From: Phytophthora sp. 'mugwort'
Lineage: Eukaryota > Oomycota > Peronosporomycetes > Peronosporales > Peronosporaceae
Direction: 5' to 3'
Assembly (NCBI GenBank): GCA_033558025.1
Contig: JAUCEF010000003.1
Coordinates: 1,452,001-1,516,000 of the forward strand
DNA: 64,000 nt
Numbering within the stretch: the stretch's first letter is position 1; every line of letters starts with the position of its first letter. Both the position numbers and the translations under genes were made by a program. This document shows positions 21,238 to 33,200 of this stretch, piece by piece. The notes below the pieces were generated by a model. That model did no database searches. It had not been told where the DNA came from and was given only the letters and a program-made list of their open reading frames with translations.

Positions 21238-22430
21238 AATTCGCGGTACGGTGTTGAAAGGATCTTCGACACTTGCTCTTGAACTGGCTTATGATTGCAG
21301 GTATTTTGATTAAAGAATAGCCATGACGACGAACATTAACACGATAGGGGCGGACCACTTGTGGCGGCGCCGGTCATGAACGCATTCGCGCCCAGATCTT
21401 CGCTTAGAGGTATGGCCCCGCTGTGCATGTTGACGCTGCCGTAGCGAGGGATGATTAGGCTGTGGAAGAGGTCGTTGCAGCTGTGCTGAAGGAGATGGTT
21501 ACTATTCCGTTCCAATTCACTTATCCACTTCAACATTCTGCCTGTTTCAAATTACTTGTCCTCCAAATATATTTAAATTAACTATGGGCGGATGACGTGA
21601 CACTTCTCCCGTATAACCGAGACAGTGTATTCAGAGCAGGGTATGCTCAGAGGAAGTCTTCCCTCCCGGCGACGCTTTGCTTTCGCCACGTGCACGGCCT
21701 TGAACGTATCTCTCCTCACTCTCGAACGCATGACTCCATTGCACCCTGTAGTGAGAGGAAAATGTTGTTCAGGATCTCGTCCAGCAACTTCCAGTATGCC
21801 TCGGTCGCAGCGTTCGATAGCTCTGATACGGTATTGGAAAGTGTTAAACGCCCCGAGGTCGAAGCTGTACATTTCAGGGATGTTTGGTGGCTGAAACAGT
21901 AGCGCTACATTTAGGCCAAGCACAACTGCGGCGCAAACGCTGGGTTTTGGGGGCCGATATGAGGGGAGGTATTATCTTGCTGAATCGTGATGCTCGCCCC
22001 TCTTTCCCCGGCCATTTGCGCTTGTTATTCGTCATGCTAGTGGCTTGTGGGCAGGTTATTCGCGGTCAAGTTAGAGGATGGACGACATAATGGTTCGTGG
22101 CCTGCTATTCGGGCGCCAAAAGAACTTTCATGACCACCCAGGCGCAATACGGATTCCCAATGGATCCCTGAACACCATTCAAAGGGCGCACCACCAGCTC
22201 TCTTTTAAGCCCAATCAGTGGCGTTTCCGTGCAACACTTACACATCCGAGCCGCGTAAGTGAAAGAGGAGAAGTGAACTGAACGGAGTGGCACGCACATG
22301 GGGAAGAACGATGCGCAGGATTCTGCCAGCGAGCCGATTGGCTTGCTAGACTCTTTGCGTGGGAGCGATGACGAGTCGATCGTTTCAGTCAGCATCGAGA
22401 GTAGGTGTGTAGCATTCGGGGCAGTCACGA
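21238..22430 (-). repeat. dispersed repeat, copy 1 (interrupted by a mariner)
   Basis: Reverse-complement homologue of 38790-39186. Matching pieces include the end with AAGAGCAAGTGTCGAAGA then TTTCAACACCGTA, and the coding-like stretch NDLFHSLIIPR followed by GAIPLSEDLGANAF. The far side reads SEPIGLLDSLRGSDDESIVS when read on the plus strand. Copy 1 has a 789-bp insertion (21502-22290) at a point where copy 2 is continuous. The frames are not intact. Confidence 0.7.
21502..22290 (-). mobile_element. nested mariner-type element, internally deleted
   Basis: Ends CTATTCCGTTCCAATTCACTT and, in reverse complement, CCACTCCGTTCAGTTCACTT form terminal inverted repeats. The uninterrupted copy of the host repeat at 38.9 kb shows the exact empty site. 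The flank is TA on the left (21500-21501) and CA on the right, consistent with a TA duplication with one change. On the minus strand the remains of a mariner-like DDE transposase are readable: NKRKWPGKEGRASRFSKI, then in another frame LNVALLFQPPNIPEMYSFDL and GAFNTFQYRIRAIE, resembling the third catalytic block. It is too short and too broken to be autonomous. Confidence 0.7.
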
Positions 22431-24879
22431 CGTAGTTTTTTTTTTCTCTTGCCTCTTTACAGACTTTTGCGTGTACACAGAACAATTTGACGTAATATTC
22501 ATCAAACACACCTGGGTCAATTTTTGGTAGTCCTGAGAGTGATGTTCTTGATTTTGGCGCTTGTGGAACGGAACACTTAGAGCGCGTCGGCCTGATGCTA
22601 ATTAAGATACGCAAAAAACGTCGCTATTTCTTCGAAAAGCAGCTCGGTGATAGGGGCAGGATGGATCTGGATAACCACAATGGATGGAGTACGGTTGTCA
22701 CCGGCAATCACTTCCGCAGATTCACCGACAGGCCCACTACTCGCCATACCAACGTTGAACTACATGCAGGGTTCCGACTGTTATCTCTAAATGAATGGCT
22801 CTGGTTCGATAGGGAGGGATGAGGGGGGGGGCGGTGTAAATGAGAGATGTCACGGGTTTTCTGATTTCTTGAGATGAGCCCGTGGGAGGTGACCGCCCAT
22901 TCCACGAACAACTTCTGAATTACTTACTTTTATCACGGTGGTTGCAATGAGGGCTCCTAAGTTTATACTGAAAGCGCTTTGGTGACGAATGCAATCCCGA
23001 CAAAATGGCAGGCGCTAAAAAAGGCAGCCCTTGATCGACCTGACACTGAACAAGCATAAACCATAATTTAAGAGCCCCGATCGTACTATCCGGTGCCACT
23101 AAAACGGAGATGAACGTGATGAACGTGAAGCTGCCGAAAGTGACTAAAAGAGAAAGTTTGCGTAGGCGTGAAGCCGAAAACGAAATAAATTGTCCACATA
23201 AACGCCAAGCTCTTTCAATTCTCGCATCTTTCCAGCCAACTATTAATACGTTGCTGACGATACCAACACGACCAGCAGTACGTCGGGCATCTCCATCAGG
23301 GCCGAGGTCTACATCGGAGCCCACAACTCGAACAACGCTTAAGCTCTCCAGACTCCTTGGCATCCGAGGTGCATGGCAGTCACCTACAGCACCTTTGAGC
23401 ACAATACAATCTAATAAACAGAATATGCATTTCAATAGTATAGTTGGCACATATATAGGTCGCCGCACACTATTTCAGATGTCGAGATTCGACGATTGTT
23501 GGAAACCTATCGACTGTAATTTCTCAGTACCTCCACGAATAATGGAATTTTCTTCTTCGTAGTATTACTTTTCTATAGTGTTGAAAAATACAATACCAAA
23601 TCGTTTATTTTAATTTTGGGGACGCAACTAGGGATTGATAGTACTGGGGTTTTGGTCATTAAAATTAGTACTACGAGGCCCAATTCACTACATTATATTA
23701 TCAGTATTATATTATGCTTTCGCCAAGAATAAAGTGATAAATAATTTTTGAGTGCTAGCAATCATTAACCCACAACTTCCCAATTCAGCTTGCTGTTCGA
23801 TGAATTTCCTTGCGCGTACATACCAAGCAGATATAGGTATAGGAAGTTGTTGGTGAGCACGGACCGCGATATACGGCTCAGCCAGAGCATGGACTATCGT
23901 CTCGTATATTAATAAGAAAATGTTGAGTAATACTGACCACTACGCCGTCCTTGTCGAGCTCAGGCCCACTCACCCCTCCGCGAAACTTCCATCGCAAATC
24001 GGCGATTATATAGCTTGCAGTAGCATGCTTTTGCGGTGTGGCTTTTAGGCTGTCAGCGGCGGCAGCTGCTGTTGTAGGACCCGGCACGATCAGCGGCAGT
24101 CATGGCTGTTGGTATTATTTTGCAGTTACAAAGCACTGTATAGTATAGTGGGTATAATATAAAGCAGACATACAGTGGCTATGGAGGTCACGCGGCTTCC
24201 GTCCGCCCGAACTGCTGGGGACGGCACTCTCTCTCTAGCCGTCCTCCCCTATATGCCTACGCTTCCAGATATACGTCATTGTCTTTCTCGCTGCAAATTT
24301 TGAAAATGGAGCTGCTTGGTGTCGCTCGACAAACGAATGCTTGTAAGCGCCGGGCACGCTCATGGCAGTTGAACAGAGCTGGAGCTAAGAACTAATAGAA
24401 ATGAATGGATGTTGTTAACGCCATATGACTGGAGCGTACGGCTCCTCAGCAGCTCTTCGAAATCGAAATAATGCTATTTTATCATTTTCGTGATATTTTA
24501 GTAATACATCCTACGATATGAATGCTAGACTTTGAATATTATCACAATTCTAAAAAAAGCCAAGAAAATACTAATTACTATAATAAACAGTAATATTACT
24601 TATCAACGGATATTAGTTTTTAGTATTTTGCAATATCCCTGGACGCAACACTAGCGAGGTGGAGATACTTACTACTTGTACTGATTGATCCGCGTAGTTA
24701 GAGCGGCTTTTCAAGAAAACTACTATAATCGGCACTTAACCCCTCGTCGTGCAAAATGAAACCCCGCGACCGTATGGCAACCATAACGGACACGTTGCCA
24801 AATGGCATGCGAAACCCACGCGTCCCCCGCGACTGCCACTTGCACTTTGGACACCAACGTGAGCGAAGGGACGTGATCG
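22431..24879. other. intergenic upstream of the membrane-protein pair
   Basis: Mostly AT-rich, especially 23560-23760 and 24440-24640. The largest frame is minus-strand 22920-23468 (182 codons), with a hydrophobic stretch VTFGSFTFITFISVLVAP. It has no recognised family and overlaps a competing plus-strand frame, so it is not called. A 9-G run is at 22823-22831. The promoter of the 24880 gene should lie just left of its start. Confidence 0.4.
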
Positions 24880-27800
24880 ATGGCGCCCAAGGGACCGCTG
24901 CCTCACGCCGCGGACGGGCTGCGCCGAGGATCGTCCAGCTTCTTCGACCGCGTGCGTCTCGCCATGCAGGAGCTGGCAACGAACGAGGATGCGACGACGA
25001 CAGACGCTGCTGACGAGAGAGCGGACGAAGAGACAACGACAAACGCTGTTGAAGAGGCGACGGGTGAAGATACGATGGGCAGCGAGGAAGACGGTACCGA
25101 GGTCAAGAACGAAAGAGACAACGGAGATGCAGCTGTTGAGGACGAAGAGAGTGACGACGTGATCCAAGTGGACAGTGGAGAAGCCTGTGATGCTGTCCAG
25201 GAGGACGAGGAAAGAGAGAGTGGGACCACTGATGCTGTTTCAGATGCAGCTGTGAGTGAAGAAGCTGCTGTAGTTGAAGCCGAGAGCCTGAGCGAGAGTG
25301 AAGAGAAGATGCAGTCAGATCAAGCTGGAGAAACAGCTGTGAGTAGTGTGGACGAGGATGGACATGTTGGTGACCACCCTCTTCCTGTAACGCTGCCGCC
25401 GTCTGAGCCGATCGCCAAGCCGACGCCGACGTCGCCGAAGACTTCAGCTTTTTTCGGACGGTTCATGTCTGTCATTCACACTGAAGTGTCCCCACCGCCA
25501 AGTTCTGCTGGCTTTTCCAAGAGAACAAGCTTTGTGGATGTTGTGCTTGCTGCCAATACTGTGGAGACGAAGACAGGAGAAGACGACGCCCAGGAGAACG
25601 AGTCGGAGAAGACTGCTCCAGTCGTGACCGACGGCTTTGCTAAGGTGAACCATACTGACGAAAACGAGATACATACCGCTGCTCTGGAGGATGAAAAGGC
25701 TATTTCGAGCAGCTCAGAGAATGAACATGCAGACGTCGCGGATGAGGAAGTTGAGGGCGAGTCCGAAGTGAAACTTGAAGCTGCAGAACCTTCTAGCAGC
25801 GCCGATCCTGTTGCCACTCCTGAATATGACAGCGCCCTTGAAGCTAGCCACAACTCCACTGATGACCCGCAACAAGCAGAAGCAACGGCGCAACCTATCC
25901 AGATTCCTCCCCCAGAACTTGCCGATCAGCCAAAACCTGTGGCTAGCCCGCCACAGAGTTCGTCTCGGCTGTTTGGTCGGTTTCTTTCTGCGATGCGGAC
26001 AGAACCATCGCTTCCCAGTGCTACTTCTTCGGCTATCGATACAAGCCGAGCATACATCCCCGGATCGAGCCCAGATCCCCGTGAAACTGACACCAGCGGT
26101 TCCATCGCGGCTGGAATTTCTGGAATCGGTGCTAGTAATCACCAGGAGCCAGCTTCCACAAGCCTCTTCGACCGGCTCATTGCAACGGTGCGGCACGAAG
26201 TACCAGTGGTAGCTCGCGGTGTTGATACTGCAGAGCCTGCTTACATTCCACATGCTGAAATTACGGTGGATGATAACACCAGCAATGATGATGAGGATAA
26301 CGTGTCCAGCTCTGATATGGACCCTCAAGATAATGCAAACGCATCAGCATTGGGCCGGCACAATGAATTCGGTGATACCTCCCAAGAAACAGTTGTCAAT
26401 GAGGCTACAATTGAGGACATGGTGGAGTTAACACTTGACGTGGGGGGTGACGACCAAGAGGACGTGCACGACTTCAATCCTTCAGTGGCCAACGAGAACG
26501 AGACCATTGCAGAAAACCACGACTCGGATCCATCAGTAACCAATGAGATCGACCACGTTGAGGAACAGTACCCAGTAGAACTTCGCAATGCAATCCAGCG
26601 AGCAGGTGCTGCGTTGCTAAGTGTTCTCCCTGACCAAGAGGCTGCGGGTGTGTCGTCCGAGTGTTTCAGCGGGATCGAGCGCATGAAGAATGACGGAGAG
26701 GTGCTCAGTATGCAACATGTGAAAGAACTCGAGGCTGCTGGCATGCTTATGACGTGTGCAAACGCCAATGCCAATAAGCGTCTACAAGCTTCCGAGGCGG
26801 AGCTTGCAGAGCTGCGAGCCGCTGTTGCAGCGTGTTGCAGTGGGAGATTGTCTTGGATAGCTGTCCCGGAGTTATTGGCCCTGTGGTCGATCGTCCACAC
26901 GGCTGTGACGGGTGGGATTAGTGACGAGGTTGGAGAGAAGGCCAATATCTTGGAACCATTTGACATCGTTATGGCCGCTGAACGCAAAGATACTAAGCTT
27001 AACCTGGTAGGAGCCGGAAACGAGGGCGATAAGGACAAAGTGGAGGTCGACAACAGTCTATTCGATGAACGTCTTGCTCAAGCAGCTCTAGCACAAGCTA
27101 TGGCCGGTCTGCAAGGCTCGCTTCTGGTAAGCCGACAGCGCCTCGCTGTGACTTTGCAAGCAATGCGTGAGGGTCGTGCTGCTCTTGTGGGTGGATGCTT
27201 GGCTTTCGTGAATATCCCTCTACTTCGATTCGAGATTGCACGTGATTTTTTCCAGACTGCAGGACTCTTTTTGGCTGGAATGTTCAAGCCGACGTTGGCG
27301 TACTTTGAAAACCAGCAGTTACCTGAGTACGTCCTGATGCTAGTGCGAGGCCTCCGTGCAGCTTACACCATCATTGCTATTGACATTTCCGCGTTTATCC
27401 AGTGGATTTCCAAGTTCAGCGACGCTGGCGTATTCATCTCTATTGGTGTCGTCATGATGGCGCACGTCTTCTTCATCTCGTGGCTCTACAAAGTCACCCG
27501 GTACATGCCTCGTGGTGCTGACAACGTGCGTCATGGCCACGAGTCGATCACGTGGGAATCTCTTGCGGCTACGAACAAGCGGCTAGCAATGGTCTCGTCG
27601 TTTCTCATCACTGCCAGTTTAACGGCGTACCTGCCTCTCACGCAATTCTGCTTCTCGATCCTCGACATTAACGCCCACAAGAAGGACTCGAGACCCAACA
27701 TTGAAGGAACGATTGCTGGCCACTTTGTCGATAAACCATACTGGGGTCTTATTGTGTTCGAGGCGATCGCTTTACTCCTTACGTTCTCGATCCCGCTACC

Positions 27801-29991
27801 GTTTGTATTGGTGTCCTCCATTCGCTCCAATCGACCACGTGGATCACTAGTAAACGCCAAGGTCACGTACGACTTGGACGGCGAGGAAGTGCCGTTTAAT
27901 GACAAGGTGTACGCAAGACTGGTAGCCAGTGACCCGAGCCAGTTACGCTGTCCATATCGTGCACTTTATAATGGTTTTGAGCAGCGCTGGAGCACGTACA
28001 AAGTGATGCAGCTGGTCGCCAAGGCCATGCTGGCAGTGGTTGTCGTCGCTTCTGCGCGCAACGTATCGACTGGAGGCATTATCGTTTGTACCGTCTACTT
28101 TGTGGTTGTGCTCCTTACGACACTAAGTCGGCCTTTTATCGACCCTGTGAACGATTTGATGGAGTCTAGCGCCAAGTTCACAGCCCTGGTTACTGCTATC
28201 GGGGGTACTGTGGGGGCCTGGGCTGAACGGAATACCATGCAGTCTACCTACATTCAAGGCTTCTTGGCTTTTGTGCTGGTTGTGCACTTTGTAAACCTCT
28301 GGGTTATGCTGACCGTGACACTGCTGGGGGTTGCAAATACGAGAACGTTAATTAAAAATTGGTTAGGATGGCTCTCGTTCAGTGATACCACACGCATGAT
28401 TGACGACGCCCGTGCTCAGGATATTATCCCGAACTGGGACTTGAACAAAGAAGCCAAGCATCGTGTGTGGCAGGCATTCTGGCGCGCCGTGCTCTACGAT
28501 TTGGCACCTGACCATGAATTATCGGCTGTACAGGATGAAGATCATGTCAAGACGTCACCAGCGGCGGCTCGACTACTAGAGCTTGATCAAGCCGTCGTGT
28601 CGGCTGGTATTCGTCGCGTGAGCTCGCATTGGCGTGGCAAGCAGCAGCGGTACACGACACGGCTGCGTCAAGTTGTCCGAACGGCGCTGGAAGGGCTCGA
28701 CGTGTACTGGAACGAAGAGATTGGCATTCGAGACGGCCATCTCGACTCGATGTCTTGCTTTGGCAAGATGTACGTGGTGCCGTATCCATTCCACTGTGTC
28801 GTCGTGTACGACAACACTAATGACGAAGCGATCATCTTGGATGAGGTCGAGGAGAGTGCTCCTAGAGACAGCAAACTGCACAGTAATCTGGCCAAACTTT
28901 TGTTTCTAAACTTCTCCCCACCCATTGTGGCCAAGCGAGAACTGCGACAGAAGATTCGTGCGCTTGCCGACCAGAAAACACTCGTGCGTTTCCCGTTCTC
29001 TCGTGTTGAGAAGGCTTTAGTGACGGACTATTACGAATGGACTCCAATTGAAGGACGCAAGCCAATGAAGATCAAGTACAAGACCATGGTTGAGTTCACG
29101 TGTCACTACACGTACGGAGTCTTCAAGGTGAAAACATCGGGCCACTCGATTATCAAAGGTGGGGCAGTGAGACCCATGGCGGATGGATTTATTGTCACCA
29201 TGAAGTACAAAGATGGTCGAGGCTACGCCAAGACGCCACGGACCGGTAAACGGGTTGAAATCACGGGCCGCAACGCCGTTCGAGACTCGGATCACTTCGG
29301 CTTGAATCCGGATATGGAGGAGAATGAGCATCTGGCACAGATTTTCGAGCAAACTCGAAAGAGTTGGGAGAATGGCATCAAGAAAATGCGAGCGGAACAC
29401 CGCGACTATCGTCGCAAACTCATCGAAATCCATGCTGAAGCCAATGCGGTACTGAGTGACGATTTCTGGTACTTTGTGTACAACAATCAGTACTTGTCTC
29501 GTAAAGACTTGGAGCAATATCTGACGACACGCGAGACGAATCCGCTGCTCCGTCAGCTACCACAGACACATGCCAAGGCTTTGGACGCGCTGTATCTACG
29601 CCAGCGCTTCATCTTGAAGAGTCCGTCGCACAAACTCTGGTACATTTTCTGGGACGATGTGTACGCTCGTAATAGTGGCATGTCTAGATTGATCCCAAAT
29701 GGAGAACCCAAGCCTGGACGTGCGTGTCGAGCCGACTTTGACCCGAACAGCGCCACGTCGATTTGCTACAATATGAAGAGCAGCAAGGACCTGGAAGTTT
29801 GGCTGAGCGAGCGGGGGTTGTTAAGCAAGGCTGCGATGTTCCACCCGGGATTACTGCAGTTACTTTACGATGAAATGAAGAGACTGGAGGACGGTGCAGA
29901 CCCCAAGAACGTGATGAAGGTGAGACCTCAAGGCAGATCGTTCAAGCGACGCTCAATGATCACATCTATGGTCTGGCGTCCGGCCGCGTAG
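24880..29991 (+). CDS. large multi-pass membrane protein A (tandem paralog), unknown function
   Basis: Intronless, 1703 residues. Residues 1-550 are acidic and Ser/Glu/Ala-rich, probably disordered, and carry four copies of a short motif: SSFFDRVRLAMQE (19-31), SAFFGRFMSVIHTE (189-202), SRLFGRFLSAMRTE (362-375) and SLFDRLIATVRHE (428-440). Residues 565-800 are helical and match the start of the 30212 protein (AIQRAGAALL here, SIQRAGQAVL there). About seven hydrophobic segments follow (about 850-872, 905-930, 954-981, 1040-1060, 1067-1087, 1100-1116, 1124-1151), with conserved YDLDGEEVPFNDKVYARLVA and DPSQLRCPYRALY between the third and fourth. The C-terminal 550 residues are soluble, with CFGKMYVVPYPFHCVVVYD and FWYFVYNNQYLSRKDLE. 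No named family is recognised. A channel-like core is possible from the layout but unproven. The start is the first ATG of the frame. Confidence 0.85.
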   Translation: MAPKGPLPHAADGLRRGSSSFFDRVRLAMQELATNEDATTTDAADERADEETTTNAVEEATGEDTMGSEEDGTEVKNERDNGDAAVEDEESDDVIQVDSGEACDAVQEDEERESGTTDAVSDAAVSEEAAVVEAESLSESEEKMQSDQAGETAVSSVDEDGHVGDHPLPVTLPPSEPIAKPTPTSPKTSAFFGRFMSVIHTEVSPPPSSAGFSKRTSFVDVVLAANTVETKTGEDDAQENESEKTAPVVTDGFAKVNHTDENEIHTAALEDEKAISSSSENEHADVADEEVEGESEVKLEAAEPSSSADPVATPEYDSALEASHNSTDDPQQAEATAQPIQIPPPELADQPKPVASPPQSSSRLFGRFLSAMRTEPSLPSATSSAIDTSRAYIPGSSPDPRETDTSGSIAAGISGIGASNHQEPASTSLFDRLIATVRHEVPVVARGVDTAEPAYIPHAEITVDDNTSNDDEDNVSSSDMDPQDNANASALGRHNEFGDTSQETVVNEATIEDMVELTLDVGGDDQEDVHDFNPSVANENETIAENHDSDPSVTNEIDHVEEQYPVELRNAIQRAGAALLSVLPDQEAAGVSSECFSGIERMKNDGEVLSMQHVKELEAAGMLMTCANANANKRLQASEAELAELRAAVAACCSGRLSWIAVPELLALWSIVHTAVTGGISDEVGEKANILEPFDIVMAAERKDTKLNLVGAGNEGDKDKVEVDNSLFDERLAQAALAQAMAGLQGSLLVSRQRLAVTLQAMREGRAALVGGCLAFVNIPLLRFEIARDFFQTAGLFLAGMFKPTLAYFENQQLPEYVLMLVRGLRAAYTIIAIDISAFIQWISKFSDAGVFISIGVVMMAHVFFISWLYKVTRYMPRGADNVRHGHESITWESLAATNKRLAMVSSFLITASLTAYLPLTQFCFSILDINAHKKDSRPNIEGTIAGHFVDKPYWGLIVFEAIALLLTFSIPLPFVLVSSIRSNRPRGSLVNAKVTYDLDGEEVPFNDKVYARLVASDPSQLRCPYRALYNGFEQRWSTYKVMQLVAKAMLAVVVVASARNVSTGGIIVCTVYFVVVLLTTLSRPFIDPVNDLMESSAKFTALVTAIGGTVGAWAERNTMQSTYIQGFLAFVLVVHFVNLWVMLTVTLLGVANTRTLIKNWLGWLSFSDTTRMIDDARAQDIIPNWDLNKEAKHRVWQAFWRAVLYDLAPDHELSAVQDEDHVKTSPAAARLLELDQAVVSAGIRRVSSHWRGKQQRYTTRLRQVVRTALEGLDVYWNEEIGIRDGHLDSMSCFGKMYVVPYPFHCVVVYDNTNDEAIILDEVEESAPRDSKLHSNLAKLLFLNFSPPIVAKRELRQKIRALADQKTLVRFPFSRVEKALVTDYYEWTPIEGRKPMKIKYKTMVEFTCHYTYGVFKVKTSGHSIIKGGAVRPMADGFIVTMKYKDGRGYAKTPRTGKRVEITGRNAVRDSDHFGLNPDMEENEHLAQIFEQTRKSWENGIKKMRAEHRDYRRKLIEIHAEANAVLSDDFWYFVYNNQYLSRKDLEQYLTTRETNPLLRQLPQTHAKALDALYLRQRFILKSPSHKLWYIFWDDVYARNSGMSRLIPNGEPKPGRACRADFDPNSATSICYNMKSSKDLEVWLSERGLLSKAAMFHPGLLQLLYDEMKRLEDGADPKNVMKVRPQGRSFKRRSMITSMVWRPAA

Positions 29992-30211
29992 GTTTGACCG
30001 GCAAACGACTTTCATACTACACATTTGCTACTTAGTAGAAGTAGCAGTAACAACTCGAAAAATACACAAACATATATACTGATGTATGCAGTTACCAGAC
30101 CAGACCAAAAGTACTAATTCCGTCAATGAGAGCGCTAAATTAGCGACGCTGGTGTTGCTGGTCCTAACGACTTGAAACTCCACTTCATCAGGTGCTGGTA
30201 CCTTTTTGAGT

Positions 30212-33200
30212 ATGGCGTCCGTCGTGCCCTTGCCGACGGATACCGACGACTTGGCCTCAGAAATCCTAGCCATCGACTCGGACGCTTCAAGTTCCGTTGA
30301 TCCTCGAGAGGTTCAGAATTCCATTCAACGAGCTGGTCAAGCGGTTCTTAAAGTCGTCGGCTCAGCAGATATTTCGTCGGGGTGTAGGAGTGCGTTGGAG
30401 ACTATGGCGGACTCAGGTGAAGCGCTCGAGTTACAATTCGTGGAAGAGATTAAGAGCAGTGGGATCCTGACGACACAGGGACTAGCAGTGAACCAGCTGG
30501 TTGACTTACGACACGCAATGGCTGTCTGTGCCACCGCCACAGTGTCTTCCACGCCTGTGGTGGAGCTGCTATCCCTCTGGTCAGTCGTTCATGAATCCGT
30601 GAGCGACCTGATCACTGAAGAAGCCGCAGTCTTAGCAGCTCAAAGCTCGAAAAATACTCACGACGTATTGGAAGCAGTGGAAGATGTTGACAACCATGCT
30701 CAAGCGATTGGTAGATTGCTCACTGCTGCACTCGATTCATCGAGCATCCTGGCTGTTTCTATTCGTCAAGAAGTCCACGCTGCTATCCAGCAACTTGCTG
30801 ACGTTGGGACACCCGTAGCGAAGCATCTTGCGATGGATTTCCATCGACAAATTGGTCTCATTCGTGACGTTTTGTCCGATCAAGACTGGGCAGAACTTCG
30901 TGTTCATTGCTCGCAGTCACTTCCATCCGAATGGCGGGCGTTAGGAGACGCCGTCTCTGAACAAGCATCGAGAATGACCAAGCTCAGTTCAACTGAGATC
31001 TTCGACTCTCCGTTTGCTAAGGCGATCGCAGCCCAAGGTTTCGCCGGTCTGGACGGCGTTCTTGGTCAAAATCGGGATGTTATTGATGCAGCCTTGGATG
31101 CCGTTCGAGATGGTGGCGCAGCAGCGTTAGGGACCGTCGCAGCCTGTCTTGCTCGTTCTGGATTGCCTCCTCTTCTTCGAGTCGAGATTGCGCGCGACTT
31201 TTTCCAAACTGTAGGACTCTTCTTCACCGGGTTGTACGTCTCAGTGCTCGAGTTCTTCGAGCAACGCCATGTCGCTAGTATTCTTCGCAACTTTTTGAAC
31301 GGATTGAAAGGAGCATACGACGTGATGGCAGTCAATGTCCTCGCTCTCGTTGAGGAAGCATCGCAGAACGAGGCGTTGATAGCTGACGTTGCTGTGGGGG
31401 CATTGCTCGCAGCCATTGGCGTCGCCTATGTGAGCTTCCTGTGGTTTGCCATTTCCGGTCGACATTTGCATCGTCGAGCAGATGAAGTGCGTCAAGGACA
31501 CGAAGCTGTCACGTGGGCAGCTCTCGCTACGAAGCAGAAGATGCGAGTCAAGTTATTCACTTATGTGATCACAACTTGCCTCACAATTTATCTCCCATTA
31601 ACGAGACTTTGTCTTGATGTGGTAATGGCTGCAGCTTCAAACCACTCAGCTACCGACAACAGCGTAAAAACTACTAGTGCTTCCGAGTTGGTACTCTCAC
31701 GGTTCAGAGATGACAAGATTTGGCCGGTTATCGTCGTAGCAGCCGTGATTCTCCTCTTGACATTCACGATCCCTCTTCCTTGGCTTCTCGTCCGTGTGAT
31801 TGCTGAGAACCGACCAACTGGCTCACTAGAGAATCCCTTCGTCACACACGACTTGGATGGTGAAATAGTTCCATTTGATGATAAAGTTTACGCACGTCTT
31901 GTGGCTCGAGACCCGAGCCAGCTTCGATGTCCCTATCGGTCTCTCTACGCTGGGTTTGAACAGCGTTGGAGCTACTACAAAGTGCTCCAACTTCTCGTGA
32001 AACTCGCGCTTGCACTTGTGATTGTGTTGGCAGCTAGTACCAATGATCGCGTTCGTGGCGTCATATCGTGTGTCATTTACGCTACAGTCGTAAGCATCTC
32101 GAGCTATAGCACGCCATTCAGCGACCCACTCAACAATATTATGGAGATTAGTGGGAAACTCGCAGCTCTTACGACGTGCGTAGGTGGCGCTCTGGTGGCT
32201 TTTGTCGATATGCAACAAACCAAGTCGCAACCGCTTGAACTTGTCGCTATCGTCGTCAGCTTCGTCCACATTGTCAACTTTTTCGTAATGCTGACGGTGC
32301 TTCTGTTAGGCATGAAAGGTTCTCGGCTTTTCTTAAAGAATTTGTTAGGATGGATCACATTCAGCGATACATCTCGTGGACTGGAAGACGCTCCAGGCAA
32401 GAACATTGTACCCCGTTGGGATATTGACAAAGAAGTTAAGCATCGAGTATGGCAAACATTTTGGCGTTCCGTGTTGCTAGAGTTGACTCAAAATGCCAGT
32501 AAGTCCAGAGACGACCTTAGTGTTGCTCATCGATTAGAGGCTTTGGAACAAGCCGTTGTGGCGTCGGGTGTGCATCGCGTACGCTCCCATTGGCTCGGGG
32601 AAGAAGACACGTACACGTCGAAGCTTCGTCAGGCCACTCGCGCTGCCTTAGAGGGAGTTGACGTTTTCTGGTTTGATACGAGTGGAGCTCGGGATGGTCG
32701 CCTCGATTCCAAGTCGTGTTTTGGCAAAATGTATGTGCTTCCGTACCCATTCCACTGCGTCTTAGTGTATGACGATTCCAATGACGAGGCTATTATTCGT
32801 GATGAAGTGGAGCATGGTGGACAGTCGAAACTAGCGAAGCTGCTGTTTCTTAACTTTACACCTTTGATCGTTGCGAAACGTGACTTGAGACAGAAACTTC
32901 GAGTGTTAAGCACTCAAGAGACGAATATTCACTTTCCGTTTTCGCAACAAGAACAAGCGACGGTCGAAGATGGAACTGTGACGAGAACCGACTCGGAAGG
33001 GAAAACACACACGGAGACTCGGTATTCGACTGTCACTTTCACTTGTTACTATATTTATGGTGTGATTCATGTAGCTACGAAAGGTGACGCGAACAAGAGG
33101 ATTATGGCAGAAGGCTTCGACGTGACTATGACATACCGTGATGGCCACGGAGACGCTGTAGCACCCCACACTGGCAAAATTCACCACCTTCAGAACCGGG

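Noticed and set aside
22920..23468. 182-codon minus-strand ORF as a membrane-protein gene
   Set aside because: An equally long plus-strand frame overlaps it, and neither shows a known family. The hydrophobic stretch can be the complement of a charged one.
28547..29517. Antisense ORFs inside the membrane-protein genes
   Set aside because: They are shadows of GC-rich coding sequence without own motifs.
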